Below, piece by piece: positions 35,184-45,637 of a stretch of 64,000 nt of DNA. Location: positions 310,001-374,000 of the forward strand of contig CAJTFO010000001.1 of the NCBI GenBank assembly GCA_910575755.1, read 5' to 3'. The DNA comes from Desulfovibrionaceae bacterium. GTDB taxonomy: Bacteria; Desulfobacterota; Desulfovibrionia; Desulfovibrionales; Desulfovibrionaceae. The translations under genes were made by a program, and so were the position numbers. Position 1 is the stretch's first letter; every line of letters starts with the position of its first letter. The notes under the pieces were generated by a model. That model saw nothing but the letters and a program-made list of their open reading frames with translations. It searched no databases and had not been told where the DNA came from.

Positions 35184-35810
35184 TTATTGCCTGTGCGGCT
35201 TCAGCTCTTCCAGAAAGCCTTCTGGCACCTCAAAGCCCAGCTCACGCGCCTTGTCAGCGGCTTCGATGGCCTGTGCGTATTCCTTGAGGTCAAAGAGCGC
35301 CAGGGCCAGATTGTTCCAGGCCGGGGCGAAGCCAGGTTCCTGGGCCAGAATATCCCTACAGGTTTCCTCGCAGGTCTTGAAGTCGCCCTTCATGTAATAG
35401 GCCGTGGCCAGAGCATTTTTGGCCTGTACGAATTTGGGATCCCACTTCAGGGCTTTGCGCAGGGCCGCTATGGCCTTGTCCGGTTCGCCGCGCTGGAGGT
35501 GCACAAAGGCGATGTTGCTCCAGGGGATGGGGAATTTGGCCCGGCAGTTGGCGGCTTCCTCGTTGTAGCGCAGACAGCCTTCCAGGTCGCCGCGTTCAAG
35601 GCAGATGCCGCCCAGTTGCACATAAGCTTCGGCCAGGTGCGGCGAATTGCGCACCGCATTGAGCAATGCCTCCTCGGCGGCCACAAAATCGCGCTTGCTC
35701 AACAGCGCCAGCCCCAGATTGTAGTAGTGGGTGGCGCATTGATCATTGGCCGCAATTTCATTTTTGAGGTCCGTGATGTATTCGTCCAGATCGTCGTAGC
35801 GCTCTTTCAT
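35184..35810 (-). CDS. TPR protein
   Basis: A 208-residue protein of five or so tetratricopeptide repeats (HYYNLGLALLSKRDFVAAEE, AYVQLGGICLERGDLEGCL, PWSNIAFVHLQRGEPDKAIA, AKNALATAYYMKGDFKTCE, AWNNLALALFDLKEYAQAIE). It has no signal peptide and would act as a cytoplasmic scaffold. It starts inside the stop of the 130-residue gene upstream (ATGA overlap), so translation is coupled. The operon also contains a Cys-cluster protein and a ferredoxin upstream. The partner is unknown. Confidence 0.9.
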   Translation of the reverse strand: MKERYDDLDEYITDLKNEIAANDQCATHYYNLGLALLSKRDFVAAEEALLNAVRNSPHLAEAYVQLGGICLERGDLEGCLRYNEEAANCRAKFPIPWSNIAFVHLQRGEPDKAIAALRKALKWDPKFVQAKNALATAYYMKGDFKTCEETCRDILAQEPGFAPAWNNLALALFDLKEYAQAIEAADKARELGFEVPEGFLEELKPHRQ

Positions 35811-36199
35811 TCGATATGCCCTTCTTTTTTCAGGAGATCGTGGTACCAGAGGCAGAAGTCGAAAATGCCCTGATATTTTTCATCCTTGTTGACCACGCCC
35901 AGAGCGCATTCCATGGCGCCCTTGCCGTAATCCTTGCTGTACGGACCCTTGCGGGCCGCCTCCCGCAGAAATTCATTGATCAGTTGCTGGCTGGTGCGTT
36001 TGCTCACATCCATGCGCAGATCCAGCGGATCGTTGGGCTTCTGGAAGGGATCCCAGGTTTCATAGCCGATGCGGTCCACAAACTTGCGGCGGCGCGGATT
36101 CATTTTTTCGTAGATTTCGCGCTTGAGCTTTTCCTGTTCTTCCGTGAGCGCCCGCGGCGTGCCATCGCGAAATACAGTGGCCGGAATACTGGCAAACAT
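35807..36199 (-). CDS. Conserved hypothetical protein of the ferredoxin/TPR cluster
   Basis: A 130-residue soluble protein (MFASIPATVFRDGTPRALTE...DDLLKKEGHIE), charged, helical and rich in Lys/Arg, with MNPRRRKFVDRIGYETWDPF as its most distinctive segment. I do not recognise a domain. It lies 6 bp from the YkgJ-like gene upstream and overlaps the TPR gene downstream by four bases. This tight linkage argues for a shared process, perhaps metalloprotein handling, but nothing in the protein itself shows metal ligands. Confidence 0.75.
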   Translation of the reverse strand: MFASIPATVFRDGTPRALTEEQEKLKREIYEKMNPRRRKFVDRIGYETWDPFQKPNDPLDLRMDVSKRTSQQLINEFLREAARKGPYSKDYGKGAMECALGVVNKDEKYQGIFDFCLWYHDLLKKEGHIE

Positions 36200-36205
36200 G
36201 GCGGC

Positions 36206-36874
36206 CTAATCCTCCGGCCTGGCCGGGCCGATGCCCAGATAAGCCTCGTCATAGCGGGTAAGCAGGGCCATGGACAGGGGCACATACACTTCGTGCAGTT
36301 CCGTAAAGCGGGATTTCACGGTTGCGGCCACATCCCGGCTGAGTTCCTCAAGTCGGGCCTGGATTTTATCCAGATGCACAGTGGGGTAGGGCCTGCCCTT
36401 TTCAAAGGCCGAGAAGCCGCAGACGTGTCCCTGCCCGGCAATGGCCGTGGGCACGCCGTACAGGCGGCAGGTGATGGGCCGGGCCGCGTAGAGCAGGCAG
36501 CGGTCTTCCCTGTCCAGCAGGGGGCAGCGCAGGCGTGCCTGGGCGGCCTGGGCCATGATGGCCTCCGGTTTTTCCCCGTCCTTTTCGGCGCGGAACAGCT
36601 CCCGCTTCAGACGGGTGAGGCGGCGGTCGCTTTCAGAGGCGCGGGCAAGAATGTCCGAACGTTCCGGCCCGTGGGCGAAAGCCGCTTCAAAGGCGCGGTT
36701 CAGGTACATTGCCTCCACCAGTGAGAGATCAAACAGGGCGTGGCAGCAGTCGCTACAGCCTTCCTTGCAGGTCACGCAGTCGGGCTGCGCCTCGCGCACG
36801 CGCGCAAACAGGGCGTCGGCCTCGGCCCGCAGGACTTCATAGCGGGAAAATATGGGGCTCAGATCGGGGATCAT
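36206..36874 (-). CDS. YkgJ-family cysteine cluster protein
   Basis: A 222-residue protein with the cysteine pattern of the YkgJ (CxCx-zinc/iron-chelatase) family: CVTCKEGCSDCCHALF near the N-terminus, then CPLLDREDRCLLYAARPITCRLYG and a further VCGF. Such proteins are thought to bind an iron-sulfur cluster or zinc; function is poorly known. Start at 36874 (MIPDLSPIFSRYEV) is chosen over a longer frame with an Arg-rich head. It is the second gene of a run ferredoxin, YkgJ, 130-residue protein, TPR. The gap 36875-37007 has no gene. Confidence 0.85.
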   Translation of the reverse strand: MIPDLSPIFSRYEVLRAEADALFARVREAQPDCVTCKEGCSDCCHALFDLSLVEAMYLNRAFEAAFAHGPERSDILARASESDRRLTRLKRELFRAEKDGEKPEAIMAQAAQARLRCPLLDREDRCLLYAARPITCRLYGVPTAIAGQGHVCGFSAFEKGRPYPTVHLDKIQARLEELSRDVAATVKSRFTELHEVYVPLSMALLTRYDEAYLGIGPARPED

Positions 36875-37007
36875 GGCTTTCCTACGACAACGCGGACGGG
36901 TTACAGCAGTGCCGCCAGACGCGCACACGCCTGGCGGCACTGTGGAAAGAACAAATCTTCCGTAAACGGGTCAGCAACGGAATGCCGCGTGGGCATTGCA
37001 CCGTTAA

Positions 37008-37196
37008 CTAGGCTTCTTCAACCGTGATGGCGCTGGTTTCGCAGACTTCCACACAGGATTCGCAGCCGAGGCACTCTTCGGCGTTCACGGGTTCGGACTT
37101 GCCGTCCTTGATTTCATAGACTTCCACAGGGCAAACATCCACGCATTCGCCGCAGCCCACGCACTTGTCGGCATCAACACTCACATTGTAGCCCAT
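37008..37196 (-). CDS. 2[4Fe-4S] ferredoxin
   Basis: A 62-residue bacterial-type ferredoxin. Two motifs CxxCxxCxxxC (C12, C15, C18, C22 and C42, C45, C48, C52) bind two [4Fe-4S] clusters. The first cluster has the usual Pro after its last Cys, the second has Glu in its place, a variation that may shift its potential. It is acidic. A GGAGG site precedes the ATG. It begins the cluster with the YkgJ-like, 130-residue and TPR genes, with a gap of about 130 bp that may hold a terminator or promoter. Confidence 0.95.
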   Translation of the reverse strand: MGYNVSVDADKCVGCGECVDVCPVEVYEIKDGKSEPVNAEECLGCESCVEVCETSAITVEEA

Positions 37197-37382
37197 TGTT
37201 TCCTCCCAGAGTAACTTTGTGTTCTGCTTGACGCAGGGGCGGCTGGAAACCGCTTGTGAAAGGGATAGCTTCAGCCCTTGGACCTGTCAAGTGCTTCCGT
37301 TTTTTTTGTCCAGATCCGGTCCATGCGCTTTCTTCATGCGCAAGGGGGCCGCGTCTTTCGGCAAGCGCGGTCGCCGCCGGGG

Positions 37383-38735
<1,353 letters not shown>

Positions 38736-39056
38736 GATTACCTTCCGCAATGCGTTTCAGCGCCGGGCCGGCTCTGTGCGGCGCACAGGCATCCGCACAA
38801 AAGGAAAAGAGCCGCCCTGCGGACGCTGTGAACCGTCTTATACATGATTCACCGGGTCAGATAAAGTCCCGCCGCCTCAAGCAACTCAGCCGGGCGGCGA
38901 CAGGAACGGCATGGTTGCCTGTGGAAGCTGCGCCCATCTTGTTTGTCAGGCACTGAGAGCGTGTTGTTGCGGCGCATCCTTTTCAACCTGAACATATTGC
39001 CGCCTTCCCATGTGCGCAACCTTGCGCTGTAAGCCCATACAGGCTACAACTGGCCA

Positions 39057-40196
39057 ATGGACAGGAAAATCAGTTTCACTCAGGCTGAATTTGAACGGCT
39101 TTTTCCTGGCGTGCGCATTGAGCGTCCGCGCCGGGAGCATCTGGCGGCGGCCCAGGCCCATCTGGACAATCTGACCAAGCCGCGCGGCAGTCTGGGCCGG
39201 CTGGAGGAAGTGGCCCGGCGTCTGTACGCCATGCGCCGCGGCCAACTGCCGCTTGCCGTGAGCCCGGCCCTGATGCTGACTGTGGCCGGGGATCATGGCG
39301 TGGCCGCCCAGGGCGTTTCGCCCTTTCCCCAGGCCGTGACCCGGCAGATGGTCATGAATTTTTTGCAGGGCGGGGCGGCGGTCAACGTGCTTTGCCGTTG
39401 TGGCGGGCTGGATTTGCGGGTGGTGGACGCCGGTTGCGCTGGCGGGCCGTTTGCGCCGCATCCCATGCTGCTGGACCGGCGGCTGGGCGACGGCACGGCG
39501 GATATGAGCCGTGGCCCGGCCATGAGCCGCGAGACCTGCCTGCGCGGCCTGCGCGGGGGCATGGAGCTGGCCGCCGAGGCGGCCGGGCGGGGGTACCGCT
39601 GTCTGGGAGCGGGAGAAATGGGCATTGCCAACTCCACAGCGGGCACGGCCCTCTACTGCGCGCTGCTGGGCCTGGAGCCGGATGCGCTTACCGGTCCCGG
39701 CGCGGGGGCCGATCCTGTGATGGTCCGGCACAAGGCGGGCATTGTGCGCGAGGCCCTGCGCGTCAACGCGCCCTTGCTGGCATCGGGCGATCCGGTGGAT
39801 ATTCTGGCCGCTGTAGGCGGTTTTGAAATCGCCATGATGAGCGGCATCATGCTGGGCGCGGCGGCGCAACGCCTGCCTGTGCTGGTGGACGGCTTTATCT
39901 GTAGCGCGGCCTATGCGGCGGCGCTGGCCATCTGCCCGGCCCTGGCCGAATATGCCGTGCTTTCCCACGCCTCGGCCGAACCGGGACACAGCCCGGCGCT
40001 GGCCAGACTGGCCCATGATGAAGCTGTTCCGGAAAGAGGAGGGGAACCCCTGCTGCACCTGGGCATGCGCCTGGGCGAGGGCACGGGTGGCGCTCTGGCC
40101 TATCACCTGTTGCTCTGCGCGGCGGCCATATATAATGATATGGCTACCTTTGACGCGGCGGGCGTGACAGCCACCGAAGCGGACAGGATTGCGTAA
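39057..40196 (+). CDS. cobT: Nicotinate-nucleotide:dimethylbenzimidazole phosphoribosyltransferase
   Basis: A 379-residue protein making alpha-ribazole phosphate for the lower ligand of cobalamin. [16 protein letters not shown] near residue 37, [46 protein letters not shown] and the terminal [11 protein letters not shown] / [16 protein letters not shown] contain the catalytic Glu and binding residues of the family. No cobalamin riboswitch was recognised in the 320 bp upstream. The stop codon directly abuts the ATG of the ABC ATPase gene. Confidence 0.95.
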   Translation: MDRKISFTQAEFERLFPGVRIERPRREHLAAAQAHLDNLTKPRGSLGRLEEVARRLYAMRRGQLPLAVSPALMLTVAGDHGVAAQGVSPFPQAVTRQMVMNFLQGGAAVNVLCRCGGLDLRVVDAGCAGGPFAPHPMLLDRRLGDGTADMSRGPAMSRETCLRGLRGGMELAAEAAGRGYRCLGAGEMGIANSTAGTALYCALLGLEPDALTGPGAGADPVMVRHKAGIVREALRVNAPLLASGDPVDILAAVGGFEIAMMSGIMLGAAAQRLPVLVDGFICSAAYAAALAICPALAEYAVLSHASAEPGHSPALARLAHDEAVPERGGEPLLHLGMRLGEGTGGALAYHLLLCAAAIYNDMATFDAAGVTATEADRIA

Positions 40197-41192
40197 ATGG
40201 CGGCCAGACCAGCTTCTCTGAGCAGCGCATGCGGCGCCGCGCCTCTTCTGGCGCTGGATGGCGTGACCCGCCGCTTCACGGTGCGGCGCGGCTGGTTTGG
40301 AGAGCAACGGGAACTTACCGCCGTGGACGGGGTGCGTTTTGACCTGCGCCGCGGTGAAAGCCTGGGTCTGGTGGGCGAATCCGGCTGCGGCAAATCCACG
40401 CTGGGACGTTTGGTCTGTGGTCTGCTGGCCCCTTCCGCGGGCCGGGTGCTGCTGGAAGGCAGGGCACTGCCCCCGGCCGGAGCGCGCAGTTGGGCCGCCG
40501 GGCGCATCCAGATGGTTTTTCAGGATCCTTTTTCCTCGCTTAATCCGCGTCTTTCCGTGCGGGCTTCCGTGGCCGAGCCCCTGGCCGCCCGCAACGTGCC
40601 CCGCGCCGAGCGCCGCCGTCTGGCCGACGAAATGCTGGACACCGTGGGGTTGAAAGGCATGGGCGGGCGATATCCGCACGAATTTTCCGGCGGGCAGCGC
40701 CAGCGCATCGCCGTTGCCAGGGCGCTGATCACCAGACCGGATGTGATCGTCTGCGACGAACCGGTTTCAGCCCTGGACGCCTCGGTGCAGGCCCAGGTGC
40801 TCAATCTGTTGCGCGAGGTGCAGGAACGCTTCAGCCCGGGCTACCTCTTCATTTCGCACGACTTGGCGGTGGTGGGCTTCATTTGTCCGCGCATTCTGGT
40901 CATGTATCTGGGTCAGGTGGTGGAGGAGGCCCCGCGTGAACGTCTGTTCGCTGGCGCGGCCCATCCTTACAGCCAGGCCCTGCTGGCGGCCATGCCTACC
41001 GACATGGCGAGAGAGCGTGGCGCAACGTCCCTGCCGCAGGCCCTGGAAGGGGAGCTGCCCAGCCCGCTCACGCCGCCGTCAGGCTGTCGTTTTCATCCGC
41101 GTTGTCCCAAAGCTGTGGAAATCTGCCGTCGCGAAGCCCCGGCCTGGAAAGAACTGGCCCCTGGCTGGCGGGCGCGCTGTCACCTGCTGTAA
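40197..41192 (+). CDS. Oligopeptide/dipeptide-type ABC transporter ATP-binding protein (OppF/DppF-like)
   Basis: A 331-residue ATPase: Walker [11 protein letters not shown]-loop [13 protein letters not shown], signature [15 protein letters not shown], Walker [13 protein letters not shown] and switch His in FISHDLAVV. The C-terminal oligopeptide extension [16 protein letters not shown] carries the cysteine pair typical of OppF/DppF, which may bind Fe-S. It would power nickel, peptide or similar uptake. The usual OppD partner and permeases are absent here. It starts right after the cobT stop, so the two are cotranscribed, raising the thought of metal or corrinoid transport, which is only inference. 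Confidence 0.9.
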   Translation: MAARPASLSSACGAAPLLALDGVTRRFTVRRGWFGEQRELTAVDGVRFDLRRGESLGLVGESGCGKSTLGRLVCGLLAPSAGRVLLEGRALPPAGARSWAAGRIQMVFQDPFSSLNPRLSVRASVAEPLAARNVPRAERRRLADEMLDTVGLKGMGGRYPHEFSGGQRQRIAVARALITRPDVIVCDEPVSALDASVQAQVLNLLREVQERFSPGYLFISHDLAVVGFICPRILVMYLGQVVEEAPRERLFAGAAHPYSQALLAAMPTDMARERGATSLPQALEGELPSPLTPPSGCRFHPRCPKAVEICRREAPAWKELAPGWRARCHLL

Positions 41193-41494
41193 ATGCAGAA
41201 AACGCTGCCCCCGCATATTGCGTACTGGAGAACTCTATTTCCAACGTATGCCGCAACATGAACCTTTCCAGGGAGGCTTTTTGAGGTGCAGGTCTGTATA
41301 TGCGGCAGCCCTGGAGGGCGCGTGGCGGTCGCTTGCCTTGCCTGGACGCATGGGATATCTTTCGCCGCGCGTTGTCTGTGAGGCAGCAGTCCAGCGGAGA
41401 GCCGGCGGCGGACCGTCACAATGCCGCAAGGCGGTTGCGTATCCCTGCCGCACGGATGCGCAGCGATTCAGCTTAGTCCGAGGAACGTACCATC

Positions 41495-42760
41495 ATGAAA
41501 TTGGAATCTCTTTGCCTGCACGCCGGCTACAGTCCTGAAAACGGACAACCGCGCGTTCTGCCCATCGCCCAGAGCACGACCTTCAAATATGCCTCCACCG
41601 TCGAAGTGGCCAAACTGTTTGATCTGACCGAAGCGGGATTTTTTTATACCCGTCTGGGCAATCCCACTGTGGACGCGGTGGAGCAGAAGATCGCCGCGCT
41701 GGAAGGCGGAGTGGGGGCTTTATGCACCTCCTCGGGACAGGCCGCCAACATGCTGGCCGTGCTTAATCTGGCCCGGAGCGGCGACCACCTGGTAAGCGCC
41801 GCCAGCATTTACGGCGGCACTTTCAACCTCTTTGCCGTCACCCTGAAAAGGCTGGGCATTGAAGTGACCTTCGTGGATCAGACCGCCTCTGACGAGGAAC
41901 TGGAAAAGGCATTCCGTTCCAACACCAGGGCTGTATTCGGCGAGACCCTGAGCAACCCCACCATGAATGTGCTGGATATCGGACGCTTCGCCCGGCTGGC
42001 CCACCGGCGCGGCCTGCCCCTGATAGTGGACAATACCTTTGCCACGCCCGTGCTCTGCCGCCCCTTTGATTTCGGAGCGGACATCGTGGTGCATTCCACC
42101 ACCAAATATATGGACGGTCACGCTCTGCAGGTGGGCGGCGTCATTGTGGACAGCGGCAATTTTGACTGGGCGTCGGGCGCATTTCCGGAATTCACCGAAC
42201 CCGATCCTTCCTACCATGGCCTTGTTTACAGTGAAGCCTTCGGTCGGGCCGCCTATATCGTCAAGGCCCGCGTGCAGCTCATGCGCGACATGGGGTGCTG
42301 TCAGAGTCCGCAGGGCGCGTTTTACATCAATCAGGGGCTGGAAACGCTGCCCCTGCGCATGGAGCGGCATTGCCGCAACGCAGAGGCCGCGGCGGAGTAT
42401 CTTGCAGGTCACGCCAAGGTGGAGTCGGTCAAGTATCCCCGTCTGCCCGGCAATCCCGACAAGGCCCTGGCTGATTTCTATCTGCCCAAAGGGTGCAGCG
42501 GCGTAGTGTCCTTTTCGCTCAAGGGCGGACGTGAGGCTGGCGCGCGCTTTATAGACTGTCTGAAGATGATTTCTCTTCAGGTGCATGTGGCGGACATTCG
42601 TACCTGCGTCCTGCACCCGGCCAGCTCCACGCATCGCCAGTTGAGTGACGAACAACTGAGAGAAGCGGGCATCACGCCCGGCATGGTGCGTCTTTCCGTG
42701 GGCCTGGAAAATCCGGACGATATTCTGGCGGATCTTGCTCAGGCTCTTGAACAGGCCTGA
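41495..42760 (+). CDS. metY: O-acetylhomoserine sulfhydrylase / cysteine synthase-like PLP enzyme
   Basis: A 421-residue PLP enzyme of the Cys/Met metabolism family. It has YTRLGNPTVDAVEQKIAALE, TSSGQAANMLAVLNLA, PLP-phosphate binding ASIYGGTFNLF, DNTFATPVLCRPFDFGAD and the catalytic Lys in HSTTKYMDGHA. The length and the GLETLPLRMERHC segment fit OAH sulfhydrylases (MetY), which add sulfide to O-acetylhomoserine to make homocysteine. No SAM riboswitch was recognised in the 300-bp upstream region, which shows no gene. A terminator follows. Confidence 0.92.
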   Translation: MKLESLCLHAGYSPENGQPRVLPIAQSTTFKYASTVEVAKLFDLTEAGFFYTRLGNPTVDAVEQKIAALEGGVGALCTSSGQAANMLAVLNLARSGDHLVSAASIYGGTFNLFAVTLKRLGIEVTFVDQTASDEELEKAFRSNTRAVFGETLSNPTMNVLDIGRFARLAHRRGLPLIVDNTFATPVLCRPFDFGADIVVHSTTKYMDGHALQVGGVIVDSGNFDWASGAFPEFTEPDPSYHGLVYSEAFGRAAYIVKARVQLMRDMGCCQSPQGAFYINQGLETLPLRMERHCRNAEAAAEYLAGHAKVESVKYPRLPGNPDKALADFYLPKGCSGVVSFSLKGGREAGARFIDCLKMISLQVHVADIRTCVLHPASSTHRQLSDEQLREAGITPGMVRLSVGLENPDDILADLAQALEQA

Positions 42761-42778
42761 ACCGGCCGCTGCTCAGGC

Positions 42779-42814
42779 AAAAAGCGGGAATGCGCGAAGC
42801 CTTTCCCGCTTTTT
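42779..42814. terminator. Bidirectional terminator after metY
   Basis: A perfect 12-bp stem (AAAAAGCGGGAA and complement) with a 12-base loop and a T-run on each side. It serves metY and the convergent K+ channel gene. Confidence 0.9.
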
Positions 42815-42850
42815 GCCCTGGCGTTGCCTGGTCGGCCCGCCCCTGCCGTT

Positions 42851-44575
42851 TCAATCCAGCAATGTGCTGTCCTGCCCGTATGTTTCATAAAAGGCTTTTT
42901 CCGCCTGAGAATCCCCGATAATATACATTTCCTCCCCTTCCGCGAAAACATGGTTGGGGTCGGGATTGATGTGCATTGTGCCCTCGCGGTCGCGCAGGGC
43001 CACGACGCTGCAATGGGTTCGGCTGCGGATGCCGCTGCCCATGAGCTGCTTGCCGGCAAGATTTTTGCCTACGGCGCTGCGGAAAATATTCAGTCCTTCA
43101 TTGATCATCAGCACCTTGCCGGGCGCCAGCAGGTTGATGATGCTGTTAGTGACCATAGAGGCCAGGGAGAGCACCAGATCCGCTCCGGCCGCATGCAGAA
43201 TGCCCACATTGCGGTCAAGAGTGGCGCGGCTGATAATCTGGATGTCCTTGCGCAGGCGGCGGCAGTAAAGGGTCAGATAAATGTTGGTGTCGTCGTCGTG
43301 GGTCGTGATGAGCACCGAGGGCGCCGTGCGGATGCCCGCTTTCTCCAGCACGTCCAGGTCGGCGGCGTCACCCGCGACCAGATGTTCTTTCGGGACGCTG
43401 GGCTTGGGATTTTTGTCCACAATGCTGTACTCACGGCCGCTGGCGTGCAGTTGCCGGGCTGCCGCCAGGCCCACCCGTCCGCACCCCAGAATGACCACAG
43501 GCGCTTCGTTGCAGCTCTTGGCGACGGGGTCGCATGGACCCAGCAGGTGGTTTACGGCGTCTATCTGGCGATAGTCGCCGGCGATGACCATAACCGTGGT
43601 GTCCGTAAATATGCTATCCGGAGCCGGGAGCAGGAATTTGCCGCGTTCCCACAAGCCCACCACATTGGCGCCGGTGGCCTTGCGCAGGCCGCTTTCGCGC
43701 AGGGATTTGCCCACCAGCGGCGTGCGCATGACCGGGGTTTCCGCCACCACCAGCTCGTTGTAGCGGCTGATGACGCTGGAGCGGGCCTGAGCGTTGAGTA
43801 CGCGCCGGGCCAGGGCTTCCCCCAGCAATTTATGGAACTGAAAAACATTGGACGAGCCCGCCAGTTGCAGGATGTCGATGGCGTCTCCGCTCTGGGCCGC
43901 CGCCACAATGGGCACAGCGGCATCCACGTCGCGGGCGGTGAAAACGATGTTGGTATTACGCACGTCGCTGTCCAGAGCCACCAGCATGGCGGCTTCGGGC
44001 AGGCGCAGATTGCGGTACACCTCGCTGGAGTCATGTTCGCCCACCACCGCCTCATACCCCTGGTCCAGCATCTCCAGGGTCGTCTGGCTGTCATGACAGA
44101 GCAGCACGCACCGGGCGCCGTAATTTTTCAGATCATCCACCAGGTTGAGGGCAATGGGACTGGTGCTGACCACAATGACATGGCCCCTGGCATCCGCCGG
44201 AATGGAGCGGGGCGTGTGTCCTTTTTTCTGAGCCTCCAGCCAGGGAGCGTAAAAAAACTGGATGAACGTAAAGGGCAGCATGATCAGAAGCAGCAGCACC
44301 CCGGACATGAGCACCACTATGGAGAACATCCGTCCCAGATCCGAGGTGAAGGTAATGTCGCCGAAACCCAGGGTGGACATGACCGTCAGTGTCCAGTATA
44401 CGCCAGTCACCCAGGAAAAACTGCGGTCCTCATACTGCATGATGTAGTGGAAAAGTATGCTGTAGACGATGATGAGACCCAGCAGCATGGCGAAGAAGCG
44501 CAGCAGGAAGCCCATATTCCGGCGTACACTGTGTTGTTGCATGAAAAGGGTGATTTGTGCCGAAAGAAATTTCAT
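42851..44575 (-). CDS. Potassium channel with two RCK/TrkA domains
   Basis: A 574-residue protein. Two N-terminal membrane helices (FLLRFFAMLLGLIIVYSILF and VVLMSGVLLLLIMLPFTFI) flank the selectivity filter TLGFGD at residues 68-73. Two soluble RCK-type domains with Rossmann signatures (VIVVSTSPIALNLVDDL; VVILGCGRVGLAAARQL) follow, each with a TrkA-C-like module. It gates K+ flow in response to nucleotides or metal. Two concatenated RCK modules in one chain, as in MthK-like double-RCK channels, form the gating ring. It stands alone. Confidence 0.9.
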   Translation of the reverse strand: MKFLSAQITLFMQQHSVRRNMGFLLRFFAMLLGLIIVYSILFHYIMQYEDRSFSWVTGVYWTLTVMSTLGFGDITFTSDLGRMFSIVVLMSGVLLLLIMLPFTFIQFFYAPWLEAQKKGHTPRSIPADARGHVIVVSTSPIALNLVDDLKNYGARCVLLCHDSQTTLEMLDQGYEAVVGEHDSSEVYRNLRLPEAAMLVALDSDVRNTNIVFTARDVDAAVPIVAAAQSGDAIDILQLAGSSNVFQFHKLLGEALARRVLNAQARSSVISRYNELVVAETPVMRTPLVGKSLRESGLRKATGANVVGLWERGKFLLPAPDSIFTDTTVMVIAGDYRQIDAVNHLLGPCDPVAKSCNEAPVVILGCGRVGLAAARQLHASGREYSIVDKNPKPSVPKEHLVAGDAADLDVLEKAGIRTAPSVLITTHDDDTNIYLTLYCRRLRKDIQIISRATLDRNVGILHAAGADLVLSLASMVTNSIINLLAPGKVLMINEGLNIFRSAVGKNLAGKQLMGSGIRSRTHCSVVALRDREGTMHINPDPNHVFAEGEEMYIIGDSQAEKAFYETYGQDSTLLD

Positions 44576-44738
44576 GGCGGTTCAGGTGTGAAGGTGAACG
44601 ATGCTGACGGCTGTCCGGCGCGCGCCCTGTACAGCTTGTCATAAATCCGTAACAAAATGAAAACGTCACAGGACAAGGCTGCGAGCATCAGCCTGTGACG
44701 TTTCTGAACAGAAGAGCGCGTTGACGCGCCGGAACAAC

Positions 44739-45461
44739 TTACAGACTCCGTTCTTCCAGCCCGTCATCATTGCCGGCCGGATTTTTTTTCGGCGGTTCTG
44801 TGACGGTTTGCAGACCGGGCACCACATCCTGTATCTCGGTGGCGGGCAGCAGCGGATCGGCGGCGGCCCGTTCAATAACTTTGCTGTCGCGCACATAGAG
44901 ATTGCAGGCCAGGCCGAAGCATTCCCACACGGCGGCTACAGTGCCCCTGAGCGCTTCACCCGCGTTGCGCGGCGGCGGCACAAGCACATAATAGGTACGG
45001 GCGCGCCCGCCCCTTTCGGGTTCCACCAGACAGGAAACGATCCACTCGTCCTCGCCGTCGTTGTTCCAGTCGGCAATGGCCACCATGCTGACGGTCAGCT
45101 TCTGGGTGGCATGGTTGATGGTGAAGCCGTTGGGACGGCGCGTGACCCGGCTGTCAGGCTGGAGCGTGGCGGCAAAGTTTTCCCCTAGATAGACGTGCCC
45201 TGAATCGCCGAACAGGAAGGAGGGCGAAAGTCTGCGGAAGAGCGTGTCGCCGTAATTGCTGAAACCCGCCAGGGAAAAGGGGGCCACATAGGAGCCGTCG
45301 CTGTCCAGCAGGCGGCGGGCCTGGAGTTCCCTGGGCATATGCCGGGCCATCTGGACGAATTCCTCTTTTTCCACCACGATCACAGGGCGGGTGGCGCATC
45401 CGAACAACACTCCGCTCAGGCAGAGCAGGGCGCAAAAACGTAGTATGGACATGAGGGACAT
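44739..45461 (-). CDS. Lipoprotein of unknown function
   Basis: A 240-residue protein with a lipoprotein signal (MSLMSILRFCALLCLSG and lipobox LFGCAT). The mature part has VSMVAIADWNNDGEDEWIVS, reminiscent of calcium-binding FG-GAP-like repeats, but only once. No family is recognised. The start at 45461 has AGGAGA five bases upstream; the longer frame is rejected. The C-terminal tail (PPKKNPAGNDDGLEERSL) is charged. The gap to the HlyD gene, transcribed divergently, is about 176 bp. Confidence 0.75.
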   Translation of the reverse strand: MSLMSILRFCALLCLSGVLFGCATRPVIVVEKEEFVQMARHMPRELQARRLLDSDGSYVAPFSLAGFSNYGDTLFRRLSPSFLFGDSGHVYLGENFAATLQPDSRVTRRPNGFTINHATQKLTVSMVAIADWNNDGEDEWIVSCLVEPERGGRARTYYVLVPPPRNAGEALRGTVAAVWECFGLACNLYVRDSKVIERAAADPLLPATEIQDVVPGLQTVTEPPKKNPAGNDDGLEERSL

Positions 45462-45637
45462 GGTTTCTCCTGTTATGGACATGCCTGCCGGGGTATCGTC
45501 CCGCGCGGCCTTGGAAGCTCCGCCTTTGTATGCGTCCGGACCGGGCTTGTAAAGAGAACCCGTCCGGCGCTGGTACAATATCTGCATGTTTTTTTCAGGT
45601 TTGTTTTTTCTGACAATTCTCATCTGCCGAGGCATGT

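Noticed and set aside
38736-39056. Cobalamin riboswitch upstream of cobT
   Set aside because: No B12-box-like conserved core or characteristic paired elements were visible; a covariance search would be needed.
41193-41494. SAM riboswitch upstream of metY
   Set aside because: I could not find the conserved kink-turn and core of SAM-I or the compact SAM-II pattern by eye; not reported.
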